DNA from: Verrucomicrobiaceae bacterium
GTDB taxonomy: Bacteria; Verrucomicrobiota; Verrucomicrobiia; Verrucomicrobiales; Verrucomicrobiaceae
Assembly: GCA_947458455.1 (NCBI GenBank)
Contig: CANGYJ010000011.1
Span: 119,805-183,804, forward strand
Direction: 5' to 3'
Length of the DNA stretch: 64,000 nucleotides
Under the pieces are notes generated by a model that did not search any database, had not been told where the DNA came from, and saw only the letters and a list, made by a program, of their open reading frames with translations. Both the position numbers and the translations under genes were made by a program. Below, piece after piece: positions 7,250 to 14,865 of the stretch (position 1 is its first letter; the number at the start of each line of letters is the position of its first letter).

Positions 7250-9079
7250 TTAGGCCTCCTTGTGGTGTTCGGCCATCTTGGCGATGAACTCGTCAATGAA
7301 GGTCTCCATGTTTGTGACCACATCCTTGATGCGGGCGCTGAGGTAGGAGTAGATGAAGAGGGCGGGAATGGCGACGGCGAGACCGGCGACGGTGGCGAGC
7401 AAGGCACCGGCGATACCGGGGGCGATGCTGTTGACCTCCACCTCACCGCTTTTGGCGATGACGGCGAAGGTGATCATGACGCCGATGACGGTGCCGAGCA
7501 GGCCGAGGTAAGGCCCCCCGGCGATGCCGATGGTGAGGAAGACGAGCTTGCCATTGAGCTTCTGCACCTCACGCACGAGGCCACCATGCAGCGTGGCTTT
7601 GATGGCCTGAATGCTGCGGCCAGAGAGACCACCTGGTATGATTTTTTTATCGGAGTTGTCGAGGGTGAGCTTGCGCACGGGTTTGAGGCGTTTGCTGATC
7701 TCATCGGAGCCAAGGTGGTAAATTTGATACAGCGGCGATTTGCGCATGAGCTTCTGCTGTTTGGCATTCACGGTGCCACCGAGGGTTTTGATGCTTTCTT
7801 CGTCTTCGGAATCGATGGCGGTGAGATCAGATGAAACCTTCTCCCAGCGCTTGAGGAACTCCTTGGTGGCCTTCTCGATGGTGTTGAGGTAGAGCACCTT
7901 TGCGATGGCGATGAGCCAGCCGACGATGGCGAGAAGCGTGCAGAGGAAAATGACCACCCAGCCGTCGAAGGTGAGGTCTTTGGAGATGTCGGTGATGAGC
8001 GTGAGATGCTTGGCGATCTCGCTTTCTTCTTCGTGATCACTGGATTCATCCGCGCCGACGACGAGGAGCTTCTGCGCATCGGCGGTGGTGCCTTGGTTGA
8101 TGGCGGCAAAGGCGATGAAACCGGTTGGGCGGGCGGTTTTGGCGATTTGCAGCTCATCGATTTCTCCGGTGAAACCGGTGAGACCTGCGCCTGCGCTGTC
8201 TTTGCTGATTTCGAGCGGGGTTTTGAGCGCCGGCATGGCGGCGGCGAGTTGGCCGTAGGATTTGCCATTCACAAAGAGGGTGGTCGTTCCGGCATCATGC
8301 ACGGCGCTGAGATGCGTCCAGGCATTGGCACCGAGAGGTGCTCCGGGGCTGCTGCGCTGCTTATTGATTTCGACGAAGGGCACACCGTTGTTGAGACCCA
8401 GCACGAAGGCATTCGCGCCATCGCGGCGGCTGAGGAGCACGGCATCAGCGGCGAGGGCGGAGGGCTTTACCCAAGCGGAAAGGGTGAGCGGCGCACCGGG
8501 TGCCCACTCGGGGAGGGTGCTCACTTTGATGGGAGCCTGGCCGAAGACACGCAGGCCGCTGCCGATGAGGGCACCGGCGGCAGGCGGTGGTGCCCCTTCG
8601 GCATTGGCACCGATGGCGGAGGAGTCTGTACCGACCTTCGCGGCATCAGCGAAGTGGTAAACGAGCACGCTGTCCGCGGTGTAGGTCTCTTTGGCGGCTT
8701 CAGGAGCAGGAGCGGCCGCATTGCCGTAGTAGAGCCAGATGGCGGTGGCAGCAGCGGGCTTCAACTCGGGCACTTGCACCCACACATAGGCTTCATTGAG
8801 GAGGGAGTCCCACTTTTCGACGTGGTGCTTGAGGACGGTTTTGTGGTCATCGGCGGTGAAACGAAGGTCGCTGCCATCTTCCTTGGCGGACATGAAGCTC
8901 ATCACCCCCTCATGCAGGCGCACGAGCACGGCGGTGGTGCCGATGGGATCGGTGATGGCGGCGGCCTTGGTGTCGATGTCGATCTTTTTACGGATGGTGT
9001 AGCCGGGATCGAGCCAGAGCTTTTCTTCCGCGTGGAGGGCGGTGGCGAGGGCGAGGAGGCAGAGGAGTTTCTTGAGCAT
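7250..9079 (-). CDS. exbB: ExbB/TolQ proton-channel subunit with DUF2341 and LamG-like ectodomain
   Basis: A 609-aa fusion. A signal peptide (MLKKLLCLLALATALHA) is followed by a DUF2341-type region (about 45-130; MSFMSAKEDGSDLRF, VWVQVPELKPAAATAIWLYY). A concanavalin/LamG-like beta-sandwich (about 155-335) includes LTLSAWVKPSALAADAVLLS, TTLFVNGKSYGQL and GFTGEIDELQIAKTARPTG. The C-terminal third is a MotA/TolQ/ExbB channel: one helix at about 370-400 (WVVIFLCTLLAIVGWLIAIA) and two at about 510-590 (GGPYLGLLGTVIGVMITFAV, IAGALLATVAGLAVAIPALF). Classical ExbB is about 240 aa and lacks the exported sensor-like domains. The fusion suggests that a glycan or polymer is sensed in the periplasm next to the motor; that part is inference. 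Confidence 0.92.
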   Translation of the reverse strand: MLKKLLCLLALATALHAEEKLWLDPGYTIRKKIDIDTKAAAITDPIGTTAVLVRLHEGVMSFMSAKEDGSDLRFTADDHKTVLKHHVEKWDSLLNEAYVWVQVPELKPAAATAIWLYYGNAAAPAPEAAKETYTADSVLVYHFADAAKVGTDSSAIGANAEGAPPPAAGALIGSGLRVFGQAPIKVSTLPEWAPGAPLTLSAWVKPSALAADAVLLSRRDGANAFVLGLNNGVPFVEINKQRSSPGAPLGANAWTHLSAVHDAGTTTLFVNGKSYGQLAAAMPALKTPLEISKDSAGAGLTGFTGEIDELQIAKTARPTGFIAFAAINQGTTADAQKLLVVGADESSDHEEESEIAKHLTLITDISKDLTFDGWVVIFLCTLLAIVGWLIAIAKVLYLNTIEKATKEFLKRWEKVSSDLTAIDSEDEESIKTLGGTVNAKQQKLMRKSPLYQIYHLGSDEISKRLKPVRKLTLDNSDKKIIPGGLSGRSIQAIKATLHGGLVREVQKLNGKLVFLTIGIAGGPYLGLLGTVIGVMITFAVIAKSGEVEVNSIAPGIAGALLATVAGLAVAIPALFIYSYLSARIKDVVTNMETFIDEFIAKMAEHHKEA

Positions 9080-9108
9080 GGGGGAGATCAGAGGTCAGAG
9101 GTCAGAGA

Positions 9109-10776
9109 TTAGAAGTCCGCGCCGACGCGGATGGTCATGTAGAGGTGGTGGGCAATGGCATCGGGCTGGGTGACGAGGGGCACGCCGAGGTCGAAGGAGC
9201 CGTAGAGGTGATCTTGCCAGCGGATGCGGGTGCCGATGCCGATGCTGGCAAGGCTGTGCGTGCGCTTTTCACCGGGCAGGGTGTTGTTGACGTAAAGCTG
9301 GGCGGCTTCGGCGAAGGCGTAGGCACGCCATTCATTGGCCTTGTCCTTGCCATCGCCGATGAAGGAGGGGCTGCGCAGTTCCATGGAGCCCATGATGCCG
9401 GAATCACCGAGCTGCGTGGCGATGAGGTAGCCACGCACGGTGTTGATGCCGCCCGCGGCGACCTGCTCGGTGTTGATCAAAGGAGAGCCGGAGGCTTGGC
9501 CCTGGATGCGGGTGTAGAGCTGGAGATCACCAGGAAGGTCATGCGTGTGGGAGAGGTCCCCACGGAGGTAAAAGAAGTTATCACGAGCGGCGAAGCGGCG
9601 GGCGCGGAATTCACTTTCCGAGCCGCCCATGCCGCGAAGATGGAAAATGAGCGCGGCATTGAACTCCGTGAAGCTATGCTCCTGCACATGGCTCATCGAG
9701 TAAGAGAGCGTGAAGGGATAATAAACGATGGGTGAGGCGACCACGGCACCGCCCGCGTTCACGTCCTGAATGAAGTCTTTGTAGTCCATCCCGGCGCTGA
9801 TGGAATGAAACCAGCCTTTTTCAGCTGGGAGCGTCTTCATGAAGCGGATGCCGTAGATCTGGCCTTTGCCCACGACGGTACCTCCGCCGAGCGTTGAGAT
9901 GTCACTATCCTGCCAGGCACCGGTGACCATGACGCTCCAGTCGTTTTCCAGAGGTGCCATGTAGTAGCCGGAGAAGACGGTGCCATCGGAGGGCTTCTCG
10001 GGAGCGACCTGAAGGCTAGCGCCGAGGGTGTGACCGAGCTGCCAGAGGTTTGCATAGCTCAGCGAGCCGTTGAGACGCAGCGGGACGGTGTTGGCGTTGT
10101 GGACGTTGTTGAGCTCGAGGCTGCCGTGGAGAGGTTTTTTGTCTTCGACGATGAGATCAATGTCCACCGTGCCGGGGACGACGCCGGCGCGGAGTTCCGG
10201 GGTGATCTTGCGATCCCGCCAGCGGTTCAGCGCCATGACCTCCTTCTGCACCTCGTTGAAGTTTGGCACGGTGCCCTCAGCCATGGACGGGGCCTTCTCT
10301 TTGATTTTGCTGGGCAGGAAATACTTCGCGCCTTTGATGCGCAGCCTGCCGACGGGTGCTTCCACGACGTTCAGGTAGATCACCCCGCGTGCGCCCGTCT
10401 GCCGAGGGACTTCAACATAGACGGTTTGATAACCGAGGCTGCGATAGGCCTTCTCTAAACCTTGCCGTGCCTGCTCGATGTCATTTTCCGAGCGTCCGGG
10501 GCCGAGGTAGGGATAAACGGCCTTTTCGATGTCGATGGGCTTGAGGATCTTGTTTCCACGGACGCGATACTCTTGGATGTAGAGCGGCCCCACTTGGGAG
10601 AGCGCGGTGGGAGCTGCGGCAGGGGTCTCGGTTACCTGGGGAGGTGGTGGTGGCAGATCTTCTGCATGGAGCCTATCCGCCGCCAAGCCGCAGCAGGCCG
10701 CGAACGCGAGGGAGCGTGCTTGCCTGAAGGTGGAGCGTGCAGAAGCGGATGGGGTGAAGCCGGTCATGTGTGCCAT
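9109..10776 (-). CDS. TpsB (FhaC/ShlB-type) two-partner secretion outer-membrane transporter
   Basis: A 555-aa Omp85-superfamily transporter. An export signal (to about residue 38, LHA before EDL) and a Pro-rich linker precede a POTRA region (about 60-225; YIQEYRVRGNKILKPIDIEK, VIYLNVVEAPVGRLRIKGAK, VPGTVDIDLIVEDKKPLHG). The barrel carries the signature VRGY near residue 446 (GGINTVRGYLIATQLGD) and ends in Phe (RVGADF). The family recognises the TPS domain of its partner exoprotein and passes it across the outer membrane. Its partner is presumably the tpsA gene at the end of this operon. It lies 29 nt upstream of exbB and 256 nt downstream of the preceding gene, so an operon promoter may lie in that gap. 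The start could also be the Met four codons downstream. Confidence 0.92.
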   Translation of the reverse strand: MAHMTGFTPSASARSTFRQARSLAFAACCGLAADRLHAEDLPPPPPQVTETPAAAPTALSQVGPLYIQEYRVRGNKILKPIDIEKAVYPYLGPGRSENDIEQARQGLEKAYRSLGYQTVYVEVPRQTGARGVIYLNVVEAPVGRLRIKGAKYFLPSKIKEKAPSMAEGTVPNFNEVQKEVMALNRWRDRKITPELRAGVVPGTVDIDLIVEDKKPLHGSLELNNVHNANTVPLRLNGSLSYANLWQLGHTLGASLQVAPEKPSDGTVFSGYYMAPLENDWSVMVTGAWQDSDISTLGGGTVVGKGQIYGIRFMKTLPAEKGWFHSISAGMDYKDFIQDVNAGGAVVASPIVYYPFTLSYSMSHVQEHSFTEFNAALIFHLRGMGGSESEFRARRFAARDNFFYLRGDLSHTHDLPGDLQLYTRIQGQASGSPLINTEQVAAGGINTVRGYLIATQLGDSGIMGSMELRSPSFIGDGKDKANEWRAYAFAEAAQLYVNNTLPGEKRTHSLASIGIGTRIRWQDHLYGSFDLGVPLVTQPDAIAHHLYMTIRVGADF

Positions 10777-10928
10777 GCTGTCTTTGTGCGCGGCGGGCCT
10801 TGCCTCAACAACACCACGGTTACGAATGCGTCACGCAAAGCGGCGCTCCGATCTGAAACAGGTGCCTGAGTCACTGAATTGTCACAAAAGTCTTCACATC
10901 AGGTTCTCAACCCAGAAAGGGGCATGAG

Positions 10929-11004
10929 TAGCCGCAAAAGAACGCAAAGAGCACAAAATCAAAGCCTAGGAGACTCGACTCGACACCTTCTCTTTGTGCC
11001 CCTG
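10929..11004. repeat. Degenerate dispersed repeat (GCCGCAAAAGAACGCAAAGAG family) in the gap before tpsB
   Basis: The 256-nt gap between two minus-strand genes contains one arm GCCGCAAAAGAACGCAAAG followed by AGCACAAAATCAAAG. A partly decayed opposing arm reads TTCTCTTTGTGCCCCTGGAGGC. Its A-rich, low-G+C composition differs from the flanks. I recall similar units as frequent intergenic repeats in Verrucomicrobia and Planctomycetes, but did not search. No gene is visible in the rest of the gap, which must hold any promoter of the tpsB operon. Confidence 0.5.
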
Positions 11005-11032
11005 GAGGCCATTTTGACCTTCGAATCTAGGT

Positions 11033-11866
11033 TCAATTGCCTGCGGGAGCCGCTGCTTGGCTGGCTTTGAGCAGCTGCTGCCGGTAGAGCGCATCCAGCG
11101 CATCTCCCCCGTAAAGGGAGGAAAAGCGGTCATCGCTATCTCGCTGCGCCTGACGCCAGCGGTCAGTGTAGTCGCGGCTATTGGGAGCTGGGGCGGATGT
11201 CCCATCAGGCAGGACGGCGGCTCCGAAATCTTGCCTGAGCTTGTTGATCTGGGTGGCGTCCTCAAAGGAGAGGCGTGAATCCGTGACGACGGTGGAGAGC
11301 TGGCCGTCCGAGATGCCGCCCTCGGCATCTCCCACCAAAAAGGCAGCGGGGATGCTCTCGGTCAGAGCAGGGGGGGGAGAGGCTGCGGCGGTGGCGGCGG
11401 GCGTGCTGCCAGTGTCTTCGGCACTGGCCGTGGCTGTGCCTGTAGCGGACGCGGGAAGGGGAGAAACGGGGGCAGGGGGCTGCAGCAAGTGATCGAGGAG
11501 AGCGAGGTGCTCAGCTTCGAGCTGGTCAAACGCAGGCTGGCTGATATTCGCCTGCGGGGAGGCCTGGGCGGCGAGTTTTTCAGCCAAGATGAGCTGCAGC
11601 TCTCCATCCACGATAAGGCGGATGGTATGCTCCGGGCAGCCGATGCCTCGGAGATTGGCGATGAAGGTGGGGTAGTCTGGGGATTCGATTTGGCTCCAGT
11701 GAAAGGGGAGGCTGCTATCTGAGGGCACCGCAGGCGCGGCAGCGGACTTTGGCTCAGGACTCGTCAAAGGTGCTACCGAAGGTTGTGGCTGCTGCCAGAG
11801 CATCCAGCCCGCGACGGGTAGGACCAAGGCATTCAGAGACAAGGAGAGAAGCAAGGTGCGGTTCAT
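11033..11866 (-). CDS. Membrane-anchored hypothetical protein upstream of the secretion operon
   Basis: A 277-aa protein starting MNRTLLLSLSLNALVLPVAG, an N-terminal membrane anchor or uncleaved signal. A Pro/Ala/Ser-rich linker follows, then a conserved-looking segment at about 65-105 (FHWSQIESPDYPTFIANLR followed by GIGCPEHTIRLIVDGEL). I believe that motif recurs in verrucomicrobial hypothetical proteins, but this is from memory. Another Pro/Ala/Ser/Thr-rich linker leads to a charged helical C-terminus (LSFEDATQINKLRQDFG, WRQAQRDSDDRFSSLYGGD). It is isolated from the upstream gene by a terminator and from tpsB by 256 nt, so it may lead the secretion operon or be monocistronic. No function can be assigned. 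Confidence 0.75.
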   Translation of the reverse strand: MNRTLLLSLSLNALVLPVAGWMLWQQPQPSVAPLTSPEPKSAAAPAVPSDSSLPFHWSQIESPDYPTFIANLRGIGCPEHTIRLIVDGELQLILAEKLAAQASPQANISQPAFDQLEAEHLALLDHLLQPPAPVSPLPASATGTATASAEDTGSTPAATAAASPPPALTESIPAAFLVGDAEGGISDGQLSTVVTDSRLSFEDATQINKLRQDFGAAVLPDGTSAPAPNSRDYTDRWRQAQRDSDDRFSSLYGGDALDALYRQQLLKASQAAAPAGN

Positions 11867-11896
11867 GAGCTGGCAGGAAAGAGGGCGTTGTAGATA

Positions 11897-11934
11897 CAAA
11901 AAGCTGGTGCTGATGGTTTCCCATCAGCACCAGC
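11897..11934 (-). terminator. Rho-independent terminator after the PstS-like gene
   Basis: A perfect 14-bp stem (GCTGGTGCTGATGG / CCATCAGCACCAGC) with a 4-nt loop is followed on the minus strand by TTTTT. It lies about 60 nt past the stop of the PstS-like gene and just before the start of the next minus-strand gene. It separates the PEP-CTERM/PstS-like pair from the secretion operon. Confidence 0.85.
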
Positions 11935-11993
11935 ACGAGTTTAGACATCCAGCTTCGGATGAGATGAATCATCCTGCTGCCGGATGATGGCAA

Positions 11994-13181
11994 TTAGCGG
12001 GTAACAATGCCACCATCGGCACCACGAGCGCAGGCCATGTCAACGAAGCGCAGGCCATTGGTGCCGAGCACCGTGGAATTGCCGAGGCCGGAGGCACCGA
12101 CGAGGGAGGTGCGGAAGTTGGTTTCACTACCCACAGGGGAGGGGTAGTAGAGGTGGAGGTAGCCCCAGTTGGTGTAGGCACCTTCATAGACGGCGGCAGG
12201 GCTGTAGGCCACGCCTTCGTAGGTGAGGCCGGTGGCACCATTGGTGATGGCGGTGGCGGCATCGTTGAGGCCCAGCCAGGCGAGGAAGGTCACCGGGATG
12301 TCCTCTTCAATGGCGGCGCCATTGGCTTCGAACGTGTCCACGGTGGCGGATTCCATGCCCATGATGGTGGCGATGTTGCTGCCGCTGGAGTAGCCGCCAT
12401 TGCCTTCGGCGGTGGAACCCACGCCGTCATTGAGCGGCCAGATCTGGGCGGAGGTGGAGGAACCGGAGCCGGCGGTGCCGGTGGTGGTCACCTTCCACTG
12501 CTGCACCAGGTTACCGATGCCAAACTTGGTCTCGGCCAGCACGGTGATGCGGGTGCCAGAGCCGTTATCACGACCCACGCCGAGGACGATGTCGGTATCG
12601 GCTGAGTTGCCGGTGAAGAGCGCACGAGGCATGGTGTTGCTATTCCAAAGGGCGCGCACCTGCTGGGCGGTCACGTTCGTGAAGGCACCGCTGAGGCGGT
12701 TCTTCAAAAAGCGGAAGGGGATCACGGCCGGGCGGCTGTCCGTGAGGGCAGCGCTGGCGGCGGAAGTGGATTCCTTGTACACATCCGAGAACGCGAAGCG
12801 GGCAGCTTTGGTGCCGCCGGTGCTCTGGCTGGCGTTGATGGTGTTGGCAGCGAAGCTGTCCACATTGGCCTGGGTGATGACGGTCACGTTAGAGCCGGCA
12901 GCAGCGGCGATGACGCCGGTGGCGGAGCCGCTCCAGGAGCAGTACACATAGTGAGGGCCGCCGGTGACGCCTGCGATGGTTCCCTTGAAGGTGGCCTGAT
13001 TGGCACTGCTCAAGGAGGTGCCCGTGTGCGAGATGGTCTCGTTGGTCATGATGGCCTGCAGGGCGGAGTAGGTGGCGCTGCGGAAGGCGGTGGAGCCGGT
13101 GAGGACGAAGTCTTCGGCGGCGGCCTGCTGCGCACCGGCGATAGCCAGGGCAAGGACGGAGTATTTAACGATGGATTTCAT
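11994..13181 (-). CDS. PstS-like periplasmic substrate-binding protein
   Basis: A 395-aa exported protein with a signal peptide (MKSIVKYSVLALAIAGAQQAAA before EDF). The mature part begins FVLTGSTAFRSATYSALQAI, reminiscent of the phosphate-binding PstS fold. It also contains VIPFRFLKN and NVTAQQVRALWNSN, which match the PstS-like hinge region where strand, loop and LT-x-x-Q-(V/L)-R recur. No permease or ATPase genes are nearby, so it is not a standard Pst transporter component. It lies 38 nt after a PEP-CTERM gene and is followed by a strong terminator, forming a two-gene unit. The ligand is unknown; phosphate binding is only suggested by fold resemblance. Confidence 0.7.
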   Translation of the reverse strand: MKSIVKYSVLALAIAGAQQAAAEDFVLTGSTAFRSATYSALQAIMTNETISHTGTSLSSANQATFKGTIAGVTGGPHYVYCSWSGSATGVIAAAAGSNVTVITQANVDSFAANTINASQSTGGTKAARFAFSDVYKESTSAASAALTDSRPAVIPFRFLKNRLSGAFTNVTAQQVRALWNSNTMPRALFTGNSADTDIVLGVGRDNGSGTRITVLAETKFGIGNLVQQWKVTTTGTAGSGSSTSAQIWPLNDGVGSTAEGNGGYSSGSNIATIMGMESATVDTFEANGAAIEEDIPVTFLAWLGLNDAATAITNGATGLTYEGVAYSPAAVYEGAYTNWGYLHLYYPSPVGSETNFRTSLVGASGLGNSTVLGTNGLRFVDMACARGADGGIVTR

Positions 13182-13219
13182 GGTGTAATTAAAAAGAGAT
13201 AAGTGAGATGAGGACTGAA

Positions 13220-14107
13220 TTAGGCGATTTTCTTGGTGGAACGGCGGCGGCGGAAGGCGATGCCGGCAAGGCCGAGACCGGCCAGAAGGGCGCGGCTAGG
13301 CTCAGGAACGGCGGTCACATTGAAGGAGACCACACCTGCGTCGGAGATCTGGAAGCTACCCTGGTAGATACCCTGGCCAACCGTGCTGGTGACAGCAGCG
13401 CCATTGTCCTGGGCACCGGTGTTGCTGTTGGTGATCCAGTAGAGGTCGAGACCGGAGTTATCAATGCCTTGGGCGTCGGACACTTCCGTGCCACCCGCCA
13501 AGGTAAAGAAACCAGCCTGCTGCTCGGTGTAACCACCCAGTGCGGAGGAGGAGAGGTGGATCGCTTCCGCTGCGCTTGTGCCTGTGTCCGTACCGGCAGT
13601 AAAGGCCACATTGATGGCATTGATCGCGTTGGACGCGTTGGTGCGCAGACCGGCAACACCACTGAGGTCAGGAGCGGCGGAGCTCTGAACAGCTGGATTG
13701 CTGGAGGACTGAGCGATGCCGATGAAGGGAGAGCGGCCAGGGGTCTGACCATTGCCAGCCGAACCGCCGCCGGATGAGGAGGCGCTACGGACGCCCACGA
13801 CGCCCCAGGAGAGGTCGGCACGGGTGGCCCAGCCAGCGCCATAGATGGCGGCAAGCTCGGCACCGACGTCGACGACAGTGGCGATGTTCGTGGTGGCGTC
13901 ACGGAAGGTGACAGCATTGCCAATGCCGGCTGCGCCGGAAGCGCCTGCGCGGACGATGAGGTCCGTGCCAGCGCCGGTGCCACCGGTGACGCGGAAGCCG
14001 AGGAGCAAGTCCCCGTTGACGATCGAGGCGGCGTTCACAGAGGAAGCGGCGACGAGGATCCCAGCCATGGTGAACATGGTGAGAAGGTGTTTCTTAGTGA
14101 TGAGCAT
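13220..14107 (-). CDS. PEP-CTERM anchored secreted protein
   Basis: A 295-aa protein with a signal peptide (ending SSVNA before ASIVNGD). The mature region is rich in Ser, Gly, Ala, Thr and Asn, with few charges. The C-terminus is a typical PEP-CTERM tripartite signal: VPEPSRALLAGLGLAGIAF followed by RRRR. Such proteins are cleaved and anchored or released by exosortase (EpsH/XrtA type), which is not encoded here and must lie elsewhere. The opening NGDLLLGFRVTGGTG resembles other PEP-CTERM proteins that I cannot name further. It is the first gene of a unit with the PstS-like gene. Confidence 0.85.
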   Translation of the reverse strand: MLITKKHLLTMFTMAGILVAASSVNAASIVNGDLLLGFRVTGGTGAGTDLIVRAGASGAAGIGNAVTFRDATTNIATVVDVGAELAAIYGAGWATRADLSWGVVGVRSASSSGGGSAGNGQTPGRSPFIGIAQSSSNPAVQSSAAPDLSGVAGLRTNASNAINAINVAFTAGTDTGTSAAEAIHLSSSALGGYTEQQAGFFTLAGGTEVSDAQGIDNSGLDLYWITNSNTGAQDNGAAVTSTVGQGIYQGSFQISDAGVVSFNVTAVPEPSRALLAGLGLAGIAFRRRRSTKKIA

Positions 14108-14140
14108 GTTGTTTGTGTTGGTTGTCGGTTTGGTTGAGGA

Positions 14141-14245
14141 AAGTTAACCCGTTGTGGATGTCCTTTCCGCCGTGACCGGCAGTCAGTCCTTAGTGGCCTG
14201 CTTAGCCTGTCTCCAGCGGGTTAAAGTAACGATTCCGTTTACTTT
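14141..14245. promoter_or_regulatory. Inverted repeats upstream of the PEP-CTERM gene
   Basis: The 186-nt gap holds two inverted-repeat pairs: GTTAACCCG near one end with CGGGTTAA 66 nt away, and the tighter AAAGTAACG / CGTTTACTTT with a 4-nt loop. They could be operator half-sites or a decayed repeat element. No clear -10/-35 pair was picked out with confidence. Confidence 0.3.
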
Positions 14246-14293
14246 GAGGCGGCAGGTGGAGGGAGAGATTTGCGGTGAACTAATTGTCACATT

Positions 14294-14845
14294 CTAAGAG
14301 CTCTTGCGGAGCTCTTTCTCCAGCACAAAGACAAGCTCCACAATGCCGTCGTAATCCCGGCTGCCAGATTGAAGGTGGCAGATGTGGCCTTTTTTATCTA
14401 CGACGACCAGCCTCGGGACGAATGCGCTGAAGTAGCGGTTGTAAACGGCCTTGTCCGCATCGGCGGCGAGAGGGAAGGTGAGGCCGTTTTTGCCGCCAAG
14501 CACCACCACTTCCTCCCGGGTGTGACCACGGCCAATGCCGATGACGGCGATGTCCTGCCGATCATGCAGCTTTTGATGTACGGCCTTTTCGAGATACTTC
14601 ATCTCGGTGAAGCAGGCCGGGGCGCTGGAAGCGAAAAAATACAGCACGATGACTTTCCCCCGCAACTCGGAGAGGGTGAGCTTCCTGCCATCGGTGGTGG
14701 TGCAGGTAAAATCAGGTGCCTCGGCTCCCTTTTTCACGAGCGTGGCGGCGGCGATCTCTTGATCGACCGGATCACTGTCAAGCGCGTTGGCTGGGCTGAG
14801 AAGGCAGAGGCTGGCGAGGAGTGCGATGAGGCGTTTCATGGGCAT
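14294..14845 (-). CDS. Exported thioredoxin-fold protein (TlpA/AhpC-TSA type) lacking the first active-site Cys
   Basis: A 183-aa protein with a signal peptide (MPMKRLIALLASLCLLSPANA). The thioredoxin-like fold shows APDFTCTTTDGRKLTLSELR, GKVIVLYFFAS and FVPRLVVVDKKGHICHL. At the position of the WCxxC motif it reads S-S-A-P-A-C, so the N-terminal Cys is Ala (residue 75) and only C78 remains. It is therefore unlikely to be an ordinary dithiol oxidoreductase; a one-Cys peroxiredoxin-like or binding role is possible. It follows the kinase gene closely. The start at MPMKRL was chosen because the signal peptide begins there; MKRL two codons later is equally possible. Confidence 0.8.
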   Translation of the reverse strand: MPMKRLIALLASLCLLSPANALDSDPVDQEIAAATLVKKGAEAPDFTCTTTDGRKLTLSELRGKVIVLYFFASSAPACFTEMKYLEKAVHQKLHDRQDIAVIGIGRGHTREEVVVLGGKNGLTFPLAADADKAVYNRYFSAFVPRLVVVDKKGHICHLQSGSRDYDGIVELVFVLEKELRKSS

Positions 14846-14865
14846 GAAGAGGCAGTTGGGCAGGC

